Assembly (NCBI GenBank): GCA_963772935.1
Contig: CAVYZK010000002.1
Coordinates: forward strand, 1-64,000
Origin: JANNNF01 sp963772935
Lineage (GTDB): Bacteria; Pseudomonadota; Alphaproteobacteria; Rhodobacterales; Rhodobacteraceae
DNA: 64,000 nucleotides
Direction of reading: 5' to 3'
Position 1 is the stretch's first letter. Each line of letters begins with the position of its first letter. Of this stretch, positions 34,248 to 43,323 are shown piece after piece. The notes below the pieces were generated by a model. It made no database searches. It was not told the origin of the DNA and saw only the letters and a list, made by a program, of their open reading frames with translations. The position numbers and the translations under genes were made by a program.

Positions 34248-35786
34248 TCAGGCGAAGTCTTTCGCGAATGCGTCAAGCTCGGCCCGGATGGCTTTTTCCA
34301 GATCGCCCGCCACTTTGCGGTCGTTCGCGGTGATATCGGCCAGCAGCGCCTTGCCGGTGGTGCGCAGGTGCTTGAGCAGACCAGCCTCGTAGCGGCCGAC
34401 CTCTTTGACAGCAACTTTGTCCAGATAGCCGGCGGTGCCTGCGAAGATCACGCAGACGATTTCCGCGTTGGTCAGCGGGGCGTATTGCGGTTGCTTCATC
34501 AGCTCGGTCAGACGGGCACCGCGGTTCAGCAGCGCCTGGGTCGAGGCGTCAAGGTCAGACCCGAACTGCGCGAAGGCCGCCATTTCGCGGTACTGCGCCA
34601 GTTCCAGCTTCACCTTGCCAGCCACCGATTTCATCGCGTTGGTCTGGGCAGACGAGCCCACGCGGCTAACCGACAGACCGGTGTTCACAGCCGGGCGGAT
34701 ACCTTGGTAGAACAGTTCGGTTTCAAGGAAGATCTGGCCATCGGTGATCGAGATCACGTTGGTCGGAATAAACGCCGAAACGTCGCCGCCCTGGGTTTCG
34801 ATGATCGGCAGAGCGGTCAGCGAGCCCGAACCGAAATCCTTGTTCAGCTTCGACGAACGCTCCAGCAAACGGCTGTGCAGGTAGAACACGTCGCCGGGGT
34901 ATGCTTCACGGCCCGGCGGGCGGCGCAGCAGCAGCGACATCTGACGGTACGCCACGGCCTGCTTGGACAAGTCATCATAGATGATCAGGGCGTGACGGCC
35001 ATTGTCGCGGAAAAATTCGGCCATCGAGGTTGCCGCATAGGGGGCAAGGAACTGCATGGGTGCCGGGTCGGACGCGGTTGCCGCAACCACGATCGTGTAT
35101 TTGATCGCACCCGTTTCTTCCAGCTTCTTCACCAACTGTGCCACGGTCGAACGCTTTTGCCCGATAGCAACATAGATGCAGTAAAGTTTCTTGTTCTCGT
35201 CGTCGCCAGCAGCCTCGTTATAGGACTTCTGGTTCAGAATGGTGTCCAGTGCCACGGCGGTTTTGCCGGTCTGACGGTCACCGATGATCAACTCGCGCTG
35301 ACCGCGGCCAACCGGGATCATGGCGTCAACGGCCTTGAGGCCGGTTGCCATGGGTTCGTGCACGCCTTTGCGCGGAATGATGCCCGGGGCCTTCACGTCA
35401 GCCACGCGACGCTCGGTCGAAACGATCGGGCCTTTGCCGTCGATCGGGTTGCCCAAGCCGTCCACAACGCGGCCCAGCAGGCCGTTGCCAACCGGCACGT
35501 CCACGATGGATTTGGTGCGCTTGACGGTGTCGCCTTCCTTGATGTCCTGATCCGAACCGAAGATCACGACGCCGACGTTATCGACTTCGAGGTTCAGGGC
35601 CATCCCGCGGATACCGCCGGGAAATTCGACCATTTCGCCAGCCTGCACGTTGTCCAGGCCATGCACACGGGCAATCCCGTCACCGACCGACAACACGCGG
35701 CCAACTTCGGCCACTTCGGCATCCTTGCCAAAGTTCTTGATCTGCTCTTTCAGGATCGCAGAGATCTCGGCAGCTTGAATTCCCAT
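34248..35786 (-). CDS. atpA: F1 ATP synthase alpha subunit
   Basis: Nucleotide-binding, non-catalytic subunit of 512 residues with the start MGIQAAEISAILKEQIKNFG. The P-loop is GDRQTGKT at 169-176, and LLRRPPGREAYPGDVFYLHSR is the conserved central block. The ATG at 35786 is used; one codon upstream is a GTG in frame. The start overlaps the atpH stop by one base. Confidence 0.98.
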   Translation of the reverse strand: MGIQAAEISAILKEQIKNFGKDAEVAEVGRVLSVGDGIARVHGLDNVQAGEMVEFPGGIRGMALNLEVDNVGVVIFGSDQDIKEGDTVKRTKSIVDVPVGNGLLGRVVDGLGNPIDGKGPIVSTERRVADVKAPGIIPRKGVHEPMATGLKAVDAMIPVGRGQRELIIGDRQTGKTAVALDTILNQKSYNEAAGDDENKKLYCIYVAIGQKRSTVAQLVKKLEETGAIKYTIVVAATASDPAPMQFLAPYAATSMAEFFRDNGRHALIIYDDLSKQAVAYRQMSLLLRRPPGREAYPGDVFYLHSRLLERSSKLNKDFGSGSLTALPIIETQGGDVSAFIPTNVISITDGQIFLETELFYQGIRPAVNTGLSVSRVGSSAQTNAMKSVAGKVKLELAQYREMAAFAQFGSDLDASTQALLNRGARLTELMKQPQYAPLTNAEIVCVIFAGTAGYLDKVAVKEVGRYEAGLLKHLRTTGKALLADITANDRKVAGDLEKAIRAELDAFAKDFA

Positions 35787-36346
35787 CACCCAACCTCTTT
35801 CATTACATTCTGGAGAGCCGCCAACCGGGCCTTGACCGACGTGTCGATCATGGTGGACCCGAGTTTCACGACAAGACCGCCGATGAGGCTTTCATCCACG
35901 GTGGTTTTCAGTTTCACGTCCTTGCCGACCTTCGCTTTCAGCGTGGCTGCAAGGGATTTTTCCTGCGCAGCGCTGAGAGGAGCGGCGGCGGTTACTTCGG
36001 CAACGACTTCGCCTTTTTCATCCGCAATCCGGCGGCGCAAATCGGCCAGCAGTTGCGGCAGAACGAACAGGCGGCGCTTTTGCGCCATCAGGGCCAGAGT
36101 GTTGGCGACAAGGCCCGACAATCCCATTTTTTTGGCAATCGCGGCAATCGCATTGGCCTGATCTTCCCGCGCCACCATGGGCGAGGCGATCATGTCGGCA
36201 AAGTCAGGGCTTTGCCCGATTGCCGCATCCAGCGCGTCTACGTCAGCCTCAAGAGAGGAAATTGCTGACCCCTCTTTGGCAAGGTCAAAAACTGCCGCGC
36301 CATAGCGCCCGGCAATGCCCAGAGAGATTGAGACTGGTTCGGACAC
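35786..36346 (-). CDS. atpH: F1 ATP synthase delta subunit
   Basis: Peripheral-stalk subunit of 186 residues that ties F1 to the b subunits. The N-terminal helical bundle (GIAGRYGAAVFDLAKEG) and C-terminal VDESLIGGLVVKLGSTMIDTSVKARLAAL are typical. It starts with GTG, supported by GGAAGGGA a few bases upstream; a nearby ATG is out of frame. As first gene of the cluster it should lie near the promoter. F0 genes are not in this window, as usual for alphaproteobacteria. Confidence 0.96.
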   Translation of the reverse strand: MSEPVSISLGIAGRYGAAVFDLAKEGSAISSLEADVDALDAAIGQSPDFADMIASPMVAREDQANAIAAIAKKMGLSGLVANTLALMAQKRRLFVLPQLLADLRRRIADEKGEVVAEVTAAAPLSAAQEKSLAATLKAKVGKDVKLKTTVDESLIGGLVVKLGSTMIDTSVKARLAALQNVMKEVG

Positions 36347-36653
36347 AGCATCCCTTCCACTGTCTTACCCCTGCACGAACCACCAGCAGACCAAGGCCTG
36401 CCCACGGCGCATACGAGGGGTATGCGTCTGTCGATTTGGCGCGTCTCTAGCAGAGCACGTGCCACCCCGCAACCGGGTTGCGCCGCAATTCGTGAACAGC
36501 GGTTAGATGAATCATGCTGCGGTATGACCCACCCCTGCCGGAACAGGCTTTTTGCGACTTCCAGACAGGTCAAAGCGTTTCGGAGGCAGAATCAGCCCGC
36601 CTTTGTGGCGCGATTGTTGCAGCAGAGGAAACAGCCAGCCGAAGGCTTTGTCG
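36347..36653. other. Gap between atpH and the methyltransferase gene
   Basis: This 307-base stretch should carry the atp operon promoter and leader. The only structure seen is a perfect 7-bp hairpin, CGCATAC/GTATGCG with a five-base loop, at 36408-36426, about 60-80 bases upstream of the atpH start. No convincing -10/-35 pair or gene was found. Confidence 0.5.
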
Positions 36654-37427
36654 CTAGGGCTTCTTGCGGGTCATGGCGGGCACCGGGTCGGCCTGACGGA
36701 TGCCTTCCAGCACTTTCAGCGGGCGGCGCACGGCGGCAGCAATGCCGCCTCGGGTGGGGGCGTAGACCTGCTTGCTGGCCTCGACGATCAGCACCCCGCC
36801 CGCCAGCCACGGTGCCCGCCTGCCGATCCCTTCCCAGAAATCCGCCGTGCGCAGCCAGAACCGCGCCTGTGATGGCGGCGCGAACAGCACGGAAAGGTTG
36901 CGTTCCGGCGTGAAGGCATGGCGCTTCAACTGCGCCTCCAACTGAGCCAGCGAATAGGGGCGGCCATAGCCAAAGGGCGTGCCATCGCGGCGCGACCACA
37001 GCCCGGTGCGGTTGGGCACGATGAACAGCGCCCGCCCCCCCGGCCCCAGCACGCGGTGGGCTTCCTCCAGCACGGCGGACGGCTGCTCCGATGTCTCCAG
37101 CCCGTGCATCAACACCAGCCGGTCAACGAAACCCGTGGACAGCGGCCAATGGGTTTCCTCGCACAGCACCGACACGTTTTCCATCCCCGCAGGCCATGGC
37201 ATCACCCCTTGCGGCCCCGGCATCAGCCCGATCACCCGGCGCGCATCGGCAAGGTAGGGGCGCAGCAAAGGCACCGCAAAGCCAAAGCCCGCCACGGTCT
37301 GCCCCGCAATCTTGTCAGGGGCGGCGGGCCACAGCCGCACCACCTGATCGCGGATCGCGCGCTGCGCCACCCGGCCAAGCTGCGTGCGGTAATAGAAATT
37401 GCGCAGGTCCAGCACATCAAGGTGCAT
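36654..37427 (-). CDS. Class I SAM-dependent methyltransferase
   Basis: A 257-residue methyltransferase-like protein beginning MHLDVLDLRNFYYRTQLGR. The SAM-binding fold is recognisable though divergent: VAGFGFAVPLLRPYL stands at motif I, followed by FVDRLVLMHGLETSEQPSAVLEEAHRVLGPGGRALFIVPN, the typical post-motif block. The C-terminal part is basic. The start at 37427 was chosen by homology and divergence from gloB. This gloB-adjacent methyltransferase is common in alphaproteobacteria; the substrate is unknown. Confidence 0.85.
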   Translation of the reverse strand: MHLDVLDLRNFYYRTQLGRVAQRAIRDQVVRLWPAAPDKIAGQTVAGFGFAVPLLRPYLADARRVIGLMPGPQGVMPWPAGMENVSVLCEETHWPLSTGFVDRLVLMHGLETSEQPSAVLEEAHRVLGPGGRALFIVPNRTGLWSRRDGTPFGYGRPYSLAQLEAQLKRHAFTPERNLSVLFAPPSQARFWLRTADFWEGIGRRAPWLAGGVLIVEASKQVYAPTRGGIAAAVRRPLKVLEGIRQADPVPAMTRKKP

Positions 37428-37443
37428 TGCAGGCGGAGCCTCC

Positions 37444-37497
37444 TTTGGCGATGCTGGGCGGATCATACCGTCTGGCGATGCTGGTAGCATCATATTG
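37444..37497. repeat. 27-bp tandem duplication in the gloB promoter region
   Basis: Two adjacent 27-bp units (37444-37470 and 37471-37497) match at 21 of 27 positions, sharing TGGCGATGCTGG and ATCATA. They lie in the 88-base divergent gap between the methyltransferase gene and gloB, ending 18 bases before the gloB start. They may be a duplicated regulator site. Confidence 0.6.
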
Positions 37498-37515
37498 TTT
37501 GGAAGGCCAAAGACC

Positions 37516-38283
37516 ATGTCCCTTGAACTGCTGACCGTGCCCTGCCTGAAGGACAATTACGCCTATCTGATCCACAACCCCGCTACCGGGCAGACAGCGG
37601 TGGTGGATGTGCCCGAGGCCCCGCCAATACTGGCGGCCCTTGCGGCAAAGGGCTGGACACTGACCGACATCCTGATCACCCATCACCACTGGGACCATAT
37701 CGATGGGGTCGAACCGCTGCGCGCAGCCACCGGGGCCGCCGTCTGGGGCGCCGCCGCCGATGCGCACCGCCTGCCGCCGCTGGACCATGCCCTGTCGCCC
37801 GGCGACACGCCCACGATCTGCGGCGAACAGGCCGTGATCTTCGACGTGTCCGGCCATACCATCGGCCATATCGCGCTATATTTCCCGACCAGCGGCTACG
37901 TGTTTACCGCTGACAGCCTGATGGCCGCAGGCTGCGGGCGGCTGTTCGAAGGCACGCCTGCCCAGATGCGGGCCAGCCTGTCACAATTCCTGCCCCTGCC
38001 CCCCGAAACCCTCGTCTGTTCCGGCCATGAATATACCGCATCCAACATCGCTTTCGCCCTGACCCTTGAACCCGCCAATCCTGACCTTATCTTGCGATCT
38101 GTCGAGGTTGCGGCGGCCCGAACAGCCAACCGCCCCACCGTGCCCTCGTCCCTGTCGGTCGAGCTTGCCACCAACCCTTACCTGCGCGCCCACCTGCCGC
38201 AGCTCAAGCAAGCCGTCGGCCTGCCAGATGCCAGCGATGATGATGTTTTCGCCGAAATCCGCAGCCGAAAAGACAGGTTCTGA
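37516..38283 (+). CDS. gloB: Hydroxyacylglutathione hydrolase (glyoxalase II)
   Basis: Metallo-beta-lactamase fold enzyme of 255 residues that hydrolyses S-lactoylglutathione to lactate and glutathione in methylglyoxal detoxification. The metal site HHHWDH lies at 56-61. VSGHTIGHIALYF, FTADSLMAAGCGRLFEG and CSGHEYTASNIAFA are also present, the last with the substrate-binding residues. The start at 37516 gives the family length. Confidence 0.94.
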   Translation: MSLELLTVPCLKDNYAYLIHNPATGQTAVVDVPEAPPILAALAAKGWTLTDILITHHHWDHIDGVEPLRAATGAAVWGAAADAHRLPPLDHALSPGDTPTICGEQAVIFDVSGHTIGHIALYFPTSGYVFTADSLMAAGCGRLFEGTPAQMRASLSQFLPLPPETLVCSGHEYTASNIAFALTLEPANPDLILRSVEVAAARTANRPTVPSSLSVELATNPYLRAHLPQLKQAVGLPDASDDDVFAEIRSRKDRF

Positions 38284-38455
38284 CCACACGATGCGCCCCT
38301 TCGATCACATTTGACGTGACCGTCAGGTTTATTCGCAGGGGCAGCGGAAATATCGCTTGAAGTGCGGCAAATAAAACCGAACTTTAAGACATAGAGGCCA
38401 CGGTTGGTTGGGCCACATACGGACAACCGACCCGCAAAACAGGAGCACGGGAACA

Positions 38456-40777
38456 GTGCCATCGTTTTCGACCACACTCGAGCAAGCCATCCACGGTGCC
38501 CTGGCCCTGGCCAACGCCCGTCGCCACGAACTCGCCACGCTGGAGCATCTGTTGCTGGCGTTGCTGGATGAACCCGACGCCGCGCGCGTGATGAAGGCGT
38601 GCTCGGTCAATCTGGACGATCTGCGCAAGACGCTGGTCGATTTCATCGACGATGATCTGTCCACCTTGGTGACCGAGGTTGAAGGGTCCGAGGCGGTTCC
38701 GACCGCCGCCTTCCAGCGCGTCATTCAGCGCGCGGCCATCCATGTGCAATCGTCTGGCCGTACCGAAGTGACCGGGGCCAATGTCCTTGTCGCCATCTTT
38801 GCCGAACGCGAATCCAACGCCGCCTATTTCCTGCAAGAGCAGGATATGACCCGCTATGACGCGGTGAATTTCATCGCGCATGGCGTGGCGAAAGACCCCT
38901 CCTTTGGCGAGGCGCGTCCTGTGCAGGGGTCCGAAGAAAACCACCATGAGACGCCGAAGGCCGAGGCGGGCGAGGCGAAGGAATCCGCCCTGTCCAAGTA
39001 TTGCGTCGATCTGAACGTCAAGGCGATCAAGGGCGACGTGGACCCGCTGATTGGCCGCGATGCCGAGGTGGAACGCTGCATTCAGGTTCTGTGCCGCCGC
39101 CGCAAGAACAACCCGCTGCTGGTGGGCGATCCGGGCGTGGGCAAGACGGCGATTGCCGAAGGTCTGGCCTGGAAGATCATCAACAAGGAAACGCCGGAAA
39201 TTCTGGCCCATGCCACGATCTACAGCCTTGATATGGGTGCGCTGCTGGCAGGCACCCGCTATCGCGGTGACTTTGAGGAACGCCTGAAAGCGGTCGTCAA
39301 GGAAATGGAAGATCACCCCGACGCGATCCTGTTTATTGATGAAATCCATACGGTTATCGGGGCCGGTGCCACGTCGGGCGGTGCGATGGATGCATCCAAC
39401 CTGCTGAAACCTGCCTTGCAGGGCGGCAAGCTGCGCTGCATGGGATCGACCACCTACAAGGAATTCCGTCAGCACTTTGAAAAGGACCGCGCGTTGTCGC
39501 GCCGGTTCCAGAAGATCGACGTGAACGAGCCGTCCATCCCCGATGCGATCAAGATCCTGATGGGTCTGAAGCCGCATTTCGAGGAACACCACGATCTGCG
39601 CTACACCAATGACGCGATCAAATCGGCGGTGGAACTGGCGGCGCGCTATATCCACGACCGTAAACTGCCCGATTCTGCGATCGACGTGATCGACGAGGCC
39701 GGGGCCGCACAGCACCTGCTGTCGGGCATGAAACGGCGCAAAAGCCTTGGCGTGAAAGAGATTGAGGCTGTCGTGGCCAAGATCGCCCGCATCCCGCCAA
39801 AAACCGTGTCCAAGGATGATGCCGAAACCCTGCGCGATCTGGAAAAAACCCTTAAGCGCGTCGTGTTTGGTCAGGACAAAGCGGTTGAGGCCCTGTGCAG
39901 CGCCATCAAACTGGCCCGTGCAGGCCTGCGCGAACCCGAAAAGCCCATCGGCAACTACCTGTTCGCAGGCCCGACGGGTGTGGGTAAAACTGAGGTCGCC
40001 AAGCAACTTGCAAGTTCCTTGGGCGTGGAACTGCTGCGCTTCGACATGTCGGAATACATGGAAAAACACGCCGTTTCCCGTCTGATCGGGGCGCCCCCCG
40101 GCTATGTCGGCTTTGATCAGGGCGGCATGCTGACCGACGGCATCGACCAGCATCCGCATTGCGTGCTGCTGCTGGACGAGATGGAAAAGGCGCATCCGGA
40201 TGTCTACAACATCCTGCTGCAAGTGATGGACCACGGCAAACTGACCGACCACAACGGCCGGACAGTGGATTTCCGCAACGTGATCCTGATCATGACCTCG
40301 AACGCGGGCGCGCAGGAAATGTCGAAATCGGCCATCGGTTTTGGCCGCGACAAGCGCACCGGCGAAGACACCGCCGCCGTGGAACGGACGTTTACGCCCG
40401 AATTCCGCAACCGTCTGGATGCGGTGATCAGCTTTGCCTCGCTTGGCAAAGAGGTCATTCTGCGGGTGGTCGAAAAGTTCGTCATGCAGCTTGAGGCCCA
40501 GTTGATGGACCGTGGCGTGCATATCGAACTGTCGCCCGAGGCGGCGATCTGGCTGGGCGACAAGGGCTATGACGACAAGATGGGCGCGCGGCCGCTTGGC
40601 CGGGTCATTCAGGAACACATCAAGAAGCCGCTGGCCGAAGAACTTCTGTTCGGCAAGCTGGTCAAGGGTGGGTTTGTGCGGGTGATCGTGGTCGATGACG
40701 CCATCGTGCTGGAGGTGGAAGAACCTGCAAAACCCCGTCTGACCGGGCAAAAGCCACCGCTTCTGACGGCGGAATGA
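38456..40777 (+). CDS. clpA: ATP-dependent Clp protease ATP-binding subunit ClpA
   Basis: Unfoldase of 773 residues that feeds substrates to ClpP. Order of domains: N-domain (1-145, STTLEQAIHGALALANARRHE), AAA1 with Walker A GDPGVGKT at 224-231, middle region, AAA2 with Walker A GPTGVGKT near 504-511, and a C-terminal D2 small domain. The start is GTG at 38456, with AGGAG ten bases upstream. No clpS, its usual adaptor neighbour, is visible beside it. The stop overlaps the next start (ATGA). Confidence 0.95.
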   Translation: MPSFSTTLEQAIHGALALANARRHELATLEHLLLALLDEPDAARVMKACSVNLDDLRKTLVDFIDDDLSTLVTEVEGSEAVPTAAFQRVIQRAAIHVQSSGRTEVTGANVLVAIFAERESNAAYFLQEQDMTRYDAVNFIAHGVAKDPSFGEARPVQGSEENHHETPKAEAGEAKESALSKYCVDLNVKAIKGDVDPLIGRDAEVERCIQVLCRRRKNNPLLVGDPGVGKTAIAEGLAWKIINKETPEILAHATIYSLDMGALLAGTRYRGDFEERLKAVVKEMEDHPDAILFIDEIHTVIGAGATSGGAMDASNLLKPALQGGKLRCMGSTTYKEFRQHFEKDRALSRRFQKIDVNEPSIPDAIKILMGLKPHFEEHHDLRYTNDAIKSAVELAARYIHDRKLPDSAIDVIDEAGAAQHLLSGMKRRKSLGVKEIEAVVAKIARIPPKTVSKDDAETLRDLEKTLKRVVFGQDKAVEALCSAIKLARAGLREPEKPIGNYLFAGPTGVGKTEVAKQLASSLGVELLRFDMSEYMEKHAVSRLIGAPPGYVGFDQGGMLTDGIDQHPHCVLLLDEMEKAHPDVYNILLQVMDHGKLTDHNGRTVDFRNVILIMTSNAGAQEMSKSAIGFGRDKRTGEDTAAVERTFTPEFRNRLDAVISFASLGKEVILRVVEKFVMQLEAQLMDRGVHIELSPEAAIWLGDKGYDDKMGARPLGRVIQEHIKKPLAEELLFGKLVKGGFVRVIVVDDAIVLEVEEPAKPRLTGQKPPLLTAE

Positions 40778-41730
40778 TCCGGGCTGCGGCCCTTGCCTTG
40801 ACATTGGCCCCGGTGCAAGCCGGGGCCTTTGACTTGGGCTTCCCCCTTGACTGCACCTTGGGCGATACCTGTTTCATCCAGCAATTCATGGACCATGACG
40901 CAGGCCCTGCTGCCACTGATTTTACCTGCGGCCCGCTGTCCTACAATGACCATTCCGGCACCGATATCGCCCTGCCCTCCGACGCTGCCATGGCCGCCGG
41001 GGTGTCCGTGCTCGCCGCTGCCCCGGGCACCGTCAAGGGCATGCGCGATGGGGTGATAGATATACGCGTGTCCGATCCTGCCGCGCCGCCGCTGAACGGG
41101 CGTGATTGCGGCAATGGGGTGGTGATAGATCATGGGCAGGGCTGGGAAACCCAATATTGCCATATGAAACAAGGCTCTGTCCTTGTGCGTACAGGCGATG
41201 CCATCACCACGGGCCAACCCTTGGGGCAGGTCGGTCTGTCTGGCAACACCGAATTTCCCCATATGCACATCACCGTCCGCCACAACGGCGCCGATGTGGA
41301 CCCGTTCGCGCCCGAGGCCGCAACCACCTGTGGCGTGGCCCCCGCCGATGATCTGTGGACCCCGGACATCGCCTATACGCCCGGCGGTCTGATCAGCATC
41401 GGCGTGGCGTCAGCCGTGCCCGAGTTTACCGCGATCAAGGCAGGTCTGCCGCCTGAGGCGATGACGGCCCAAAGCCCGGCTCTGGTGCTGTGGGCCTATT
41501 ACTTTGGCAATCGCGCGGGTGATCAGTTGCACCTTGTTTTGGCGGGGCCAGACGGCGCGGTGCTGGATGAAACCACCGCGCTGGACCGAACCCAAGCCCA
41601 GGCCTTTCGCGCATCAGGCAAGCGGTTGACGGCGGACCAATGGCCCCCCGGCAGCTATACCGCTACGGTGACGCTGATCCGCGATGGCAGTGAAATCGAC
41701 ACCGCGACCCTGATGCTGACCCTGCAATAA
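40774..41730 (+). CDS. M23 family metallopeptidase, exported
   Basis: A 318-residue exported protein with a short signal peptide (IRAAALALTLAPVQAGA). The LytM/M23 zinc site is seen in NDHSGTDIALP (H..D) near residues 58-68 and in FPHMHITV, the second HxH motif, near 163-170. A C-terminal domain of about 110 residues resembles an immunoglobulin-like fold. It probably cleaves peptidoglycan cross-links or acts as an activator. Its ATG overlaps the clpA stop, an unusual coupling of a periplasmic enzyme to a cytosolic protease subunit. Confidence 0.88.
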   Translation: MIRAAALALTLAPVQAGAFDLGFPLDCTLGDTCFIQQFMDHDAGPAATDFTCGPLSYNDHSGTDIALPSDAAMAAGVSVLAAAPGTVKGMRDGVIDIRVSDPAAPPLNGRDCGNGVVIDHGQGWETQYCHMKQGSVLVRTGDAITTGQPLGQVGLSGNTEFPHMHITVRHNGADVDPFAPEAATTCGVAPADDLWTPDIAYTPGGLISIGVASAVPEFTAIKAGLPPEAMTAQSPALVLWAYYFGNRAGDQLHLVLAGPDGAVLDETTALDRTQAQAFRASGKRLTADQWPPGSYTATVTLIRDGSEIDTATLMLTLQ

Positions 41731-43320
41731 TCAGCGTTCGGTCAGCTTCAACTCGATCCGCCGGTTTTGCGCCCGCCCCTCGACCCCGCTTGCCACCGGG
41801 CGATATTCGCCAAACCCGGTCGCGGCCAAACGGTCGGGCGGAAAGCCAAGGCTATCCTGCATATAGCGCACCACCGACAGCGCGCGGGCCTGTGACAGTT
41901 CCCAATTGTCGGCAAACTCGCCGATCCCCGACAGTGGCACATCATCGGTATGGCCATCGACCCGGATGATCCAGTCGATGCCATCGGGAATATTTCCTCT
42001 GATTTCATTCAGAATTTTGACAACCCCCGCAATCTGCGCCTGACCCTCCGGTCCCAGTTCGGCAGCGCCCGCGCTGAACAAAACCTCGGACGAAAACACA
42101 AAACGGTCGCCGACCACCCGCACACCTTCGCGGCCAGCAAGCAAGGTGGACAACTGACCAAAAAATTCCGACCGGAATTTGGCAAGGTCCAGATTGTCTG
42201 CCTCCAGCCTTTGACGTTCGGCGGCTTCCAGTTCGGCCCGGCGTTTTTGTTCGGACGCCACTTGCGCAAGGGCCGCGTTCAACTGACTGCCAAGCGTTTC
42301 AAGCTGCACTTGCGCCTCGGTATCTTTGGCGGAACTGGCATCCAGAAGCCCCTGCAACGACCCAAGCTGCGACCGCAACGCCGCGATCTGCTGGTTCAGC
42401 AATTCCACCTCGCGCGCGGCCTTCAGTGCCTTGTCCTGTTCGGCAGTCAGCACTTGCGCGGCGGCCGCCAATGCAGCCTCGCGGTCAGTGACCCCCTTGG
42501 CAGCCTCGGTCCTCGCAGCCGCAAGCAGGGTCAGAGTTTCCTCGGCCCGTTTGCGTTGCTCCTCCAGCGCCAGCGTCATCGCGGTCAGTTCGGTGCCCGC
42601 CCCTTGCAACCGTGCGCGCAGCGCCTGCAACGCAGCGGCATCGACCAGACGTGCGGCCTCGGCATCGGAAATCTTGCTCTGTGCGGCGGTCAGGTCGGCT
42701 GCACTTTTTGCGCGCTCGTCGGCCAGCAAGGCCTCCAGCGCCTCGCGCCGGGCAGCGGCCAGACGGGCGGCTTCCACCCCGGCGTCAATCTCGCCGCGCG
42801 CCTTGGCAAGCGCCAGATTGAGCGCCTCGGCGTCTGACACCAGTACCTTCTTTGCGGCCTCCAGATCGGCGACAGAGGCTGTCAACTCTCCCACCTTCCC
42901 CCGCGCAGCATCACGTTCGGCCAGCAAAGACGCCACCTGCGCCTCAAAACTGGCAACCCGCGCTACAGATTCTGCCAACTGCCCCTCAGTCGCCGTCAGT
43001 TGCGCGCCTAGCGAGGCCGCAAGGGCTGCCTGCTTGTCGCCCTCCGCCTCGGCTGCCGTCAGGCTGGCGCGCAGCGACCCCACTTCAGTCGTCAAGGCCG
43101 TGGTGCGGTTGCGTTCCAGCCCCAAGGCATCGGCCAGCGACGCCACCTGTGCGGTCAATTCGTCCAGCTTGCTGTCCTGCGTGGTGATGGTTTCGCGCAG
43201 CACCGATTGCATCACGGTAAAGATGGTCAGCACGAACATCAGCACCATCAGCAGGGTGGTCACCGCATCGACAAACCCCGGCCAGATGATCGAGCTGTCG
43301 CGTTTGCGGGACAGGCCCAT
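41731..43320 (-). CDS. OmpA/MotB-like peptidoglycan-binding protein with long periplasmic coiled coil
   Basis: A 529-residue protein anchored by one N-terminal membrane helix (residues 13-42). Asp18 lies at the start of the helix (WPGFVDAVTTLLMVLMF), the place of the proton-channel Asp in MotB/ExbD-type subunits. About 300 residues of Ala/Glu-rich coiled coil follow, rich in heptads. The C-terminal OmpA-like domain (DGHTDDVPLSG, then ELSQARALSVVRYM and RRIELKLTER) should bind peptidoglycan. It forms a pair with the upstream ExbB-like gene, three bases away. An ion-driven motor spanning envelope layers is inferred. Confidence 0.85.
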   Translation of the reverse strand: MGLSRKRDSSIIWPGFVDAVTTLLMVLMFVLTIFTVMQSVLRETITTQDSKLDELTAQVASLADALGLERNRTTALTTEVGSLRASLTAAEAEGDKQAALAASLGAQLTATEGQLAESVARVASFEAQVASLLAERDAARGKVGELTASVADLEAAKKVLVSDAEALNLALAKARGEIDAGVEAARLAAARREALEALLADERAKSAADLTAAQSKISDAEAARLVDAAALQALRARLQGAGTELTAMTLALEEQRKRAEETLTLLAAARTEAAKGVTDREAALAAAAQVLTAEQDKALKAAREVELLNQQIAALRSQLGSLQGLLDASSAKDTEAQVQLETLGSQLNAALAQVASEQKRRAELEAAERQRLEADNLDLAKFRSEFFGQLSTLLAGREGVRVVGDRFVFSSEVLFSAGAAELGPEGQAQIAGVVKILNEIRGNIPDGIDWIIRVDGHTDDVPLSGIGEFADNWELSQARALSVVRYMQDSLGFPPDRLAATGFGEYRPVASGVEGRAQNRRIELKLTER

Positions 43321-43323
43321 GGC

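Noticed and set aside
31172..36161. Long plus-strand frames over the atp genes
   Set aside because: They mirror atpC, atpD, atpG and atpA on the other strand and have no domain of their own.
38384..40804. 806-residue minus-strand frame
   Set aside because: Antisense shadow of clpA, same reasons.
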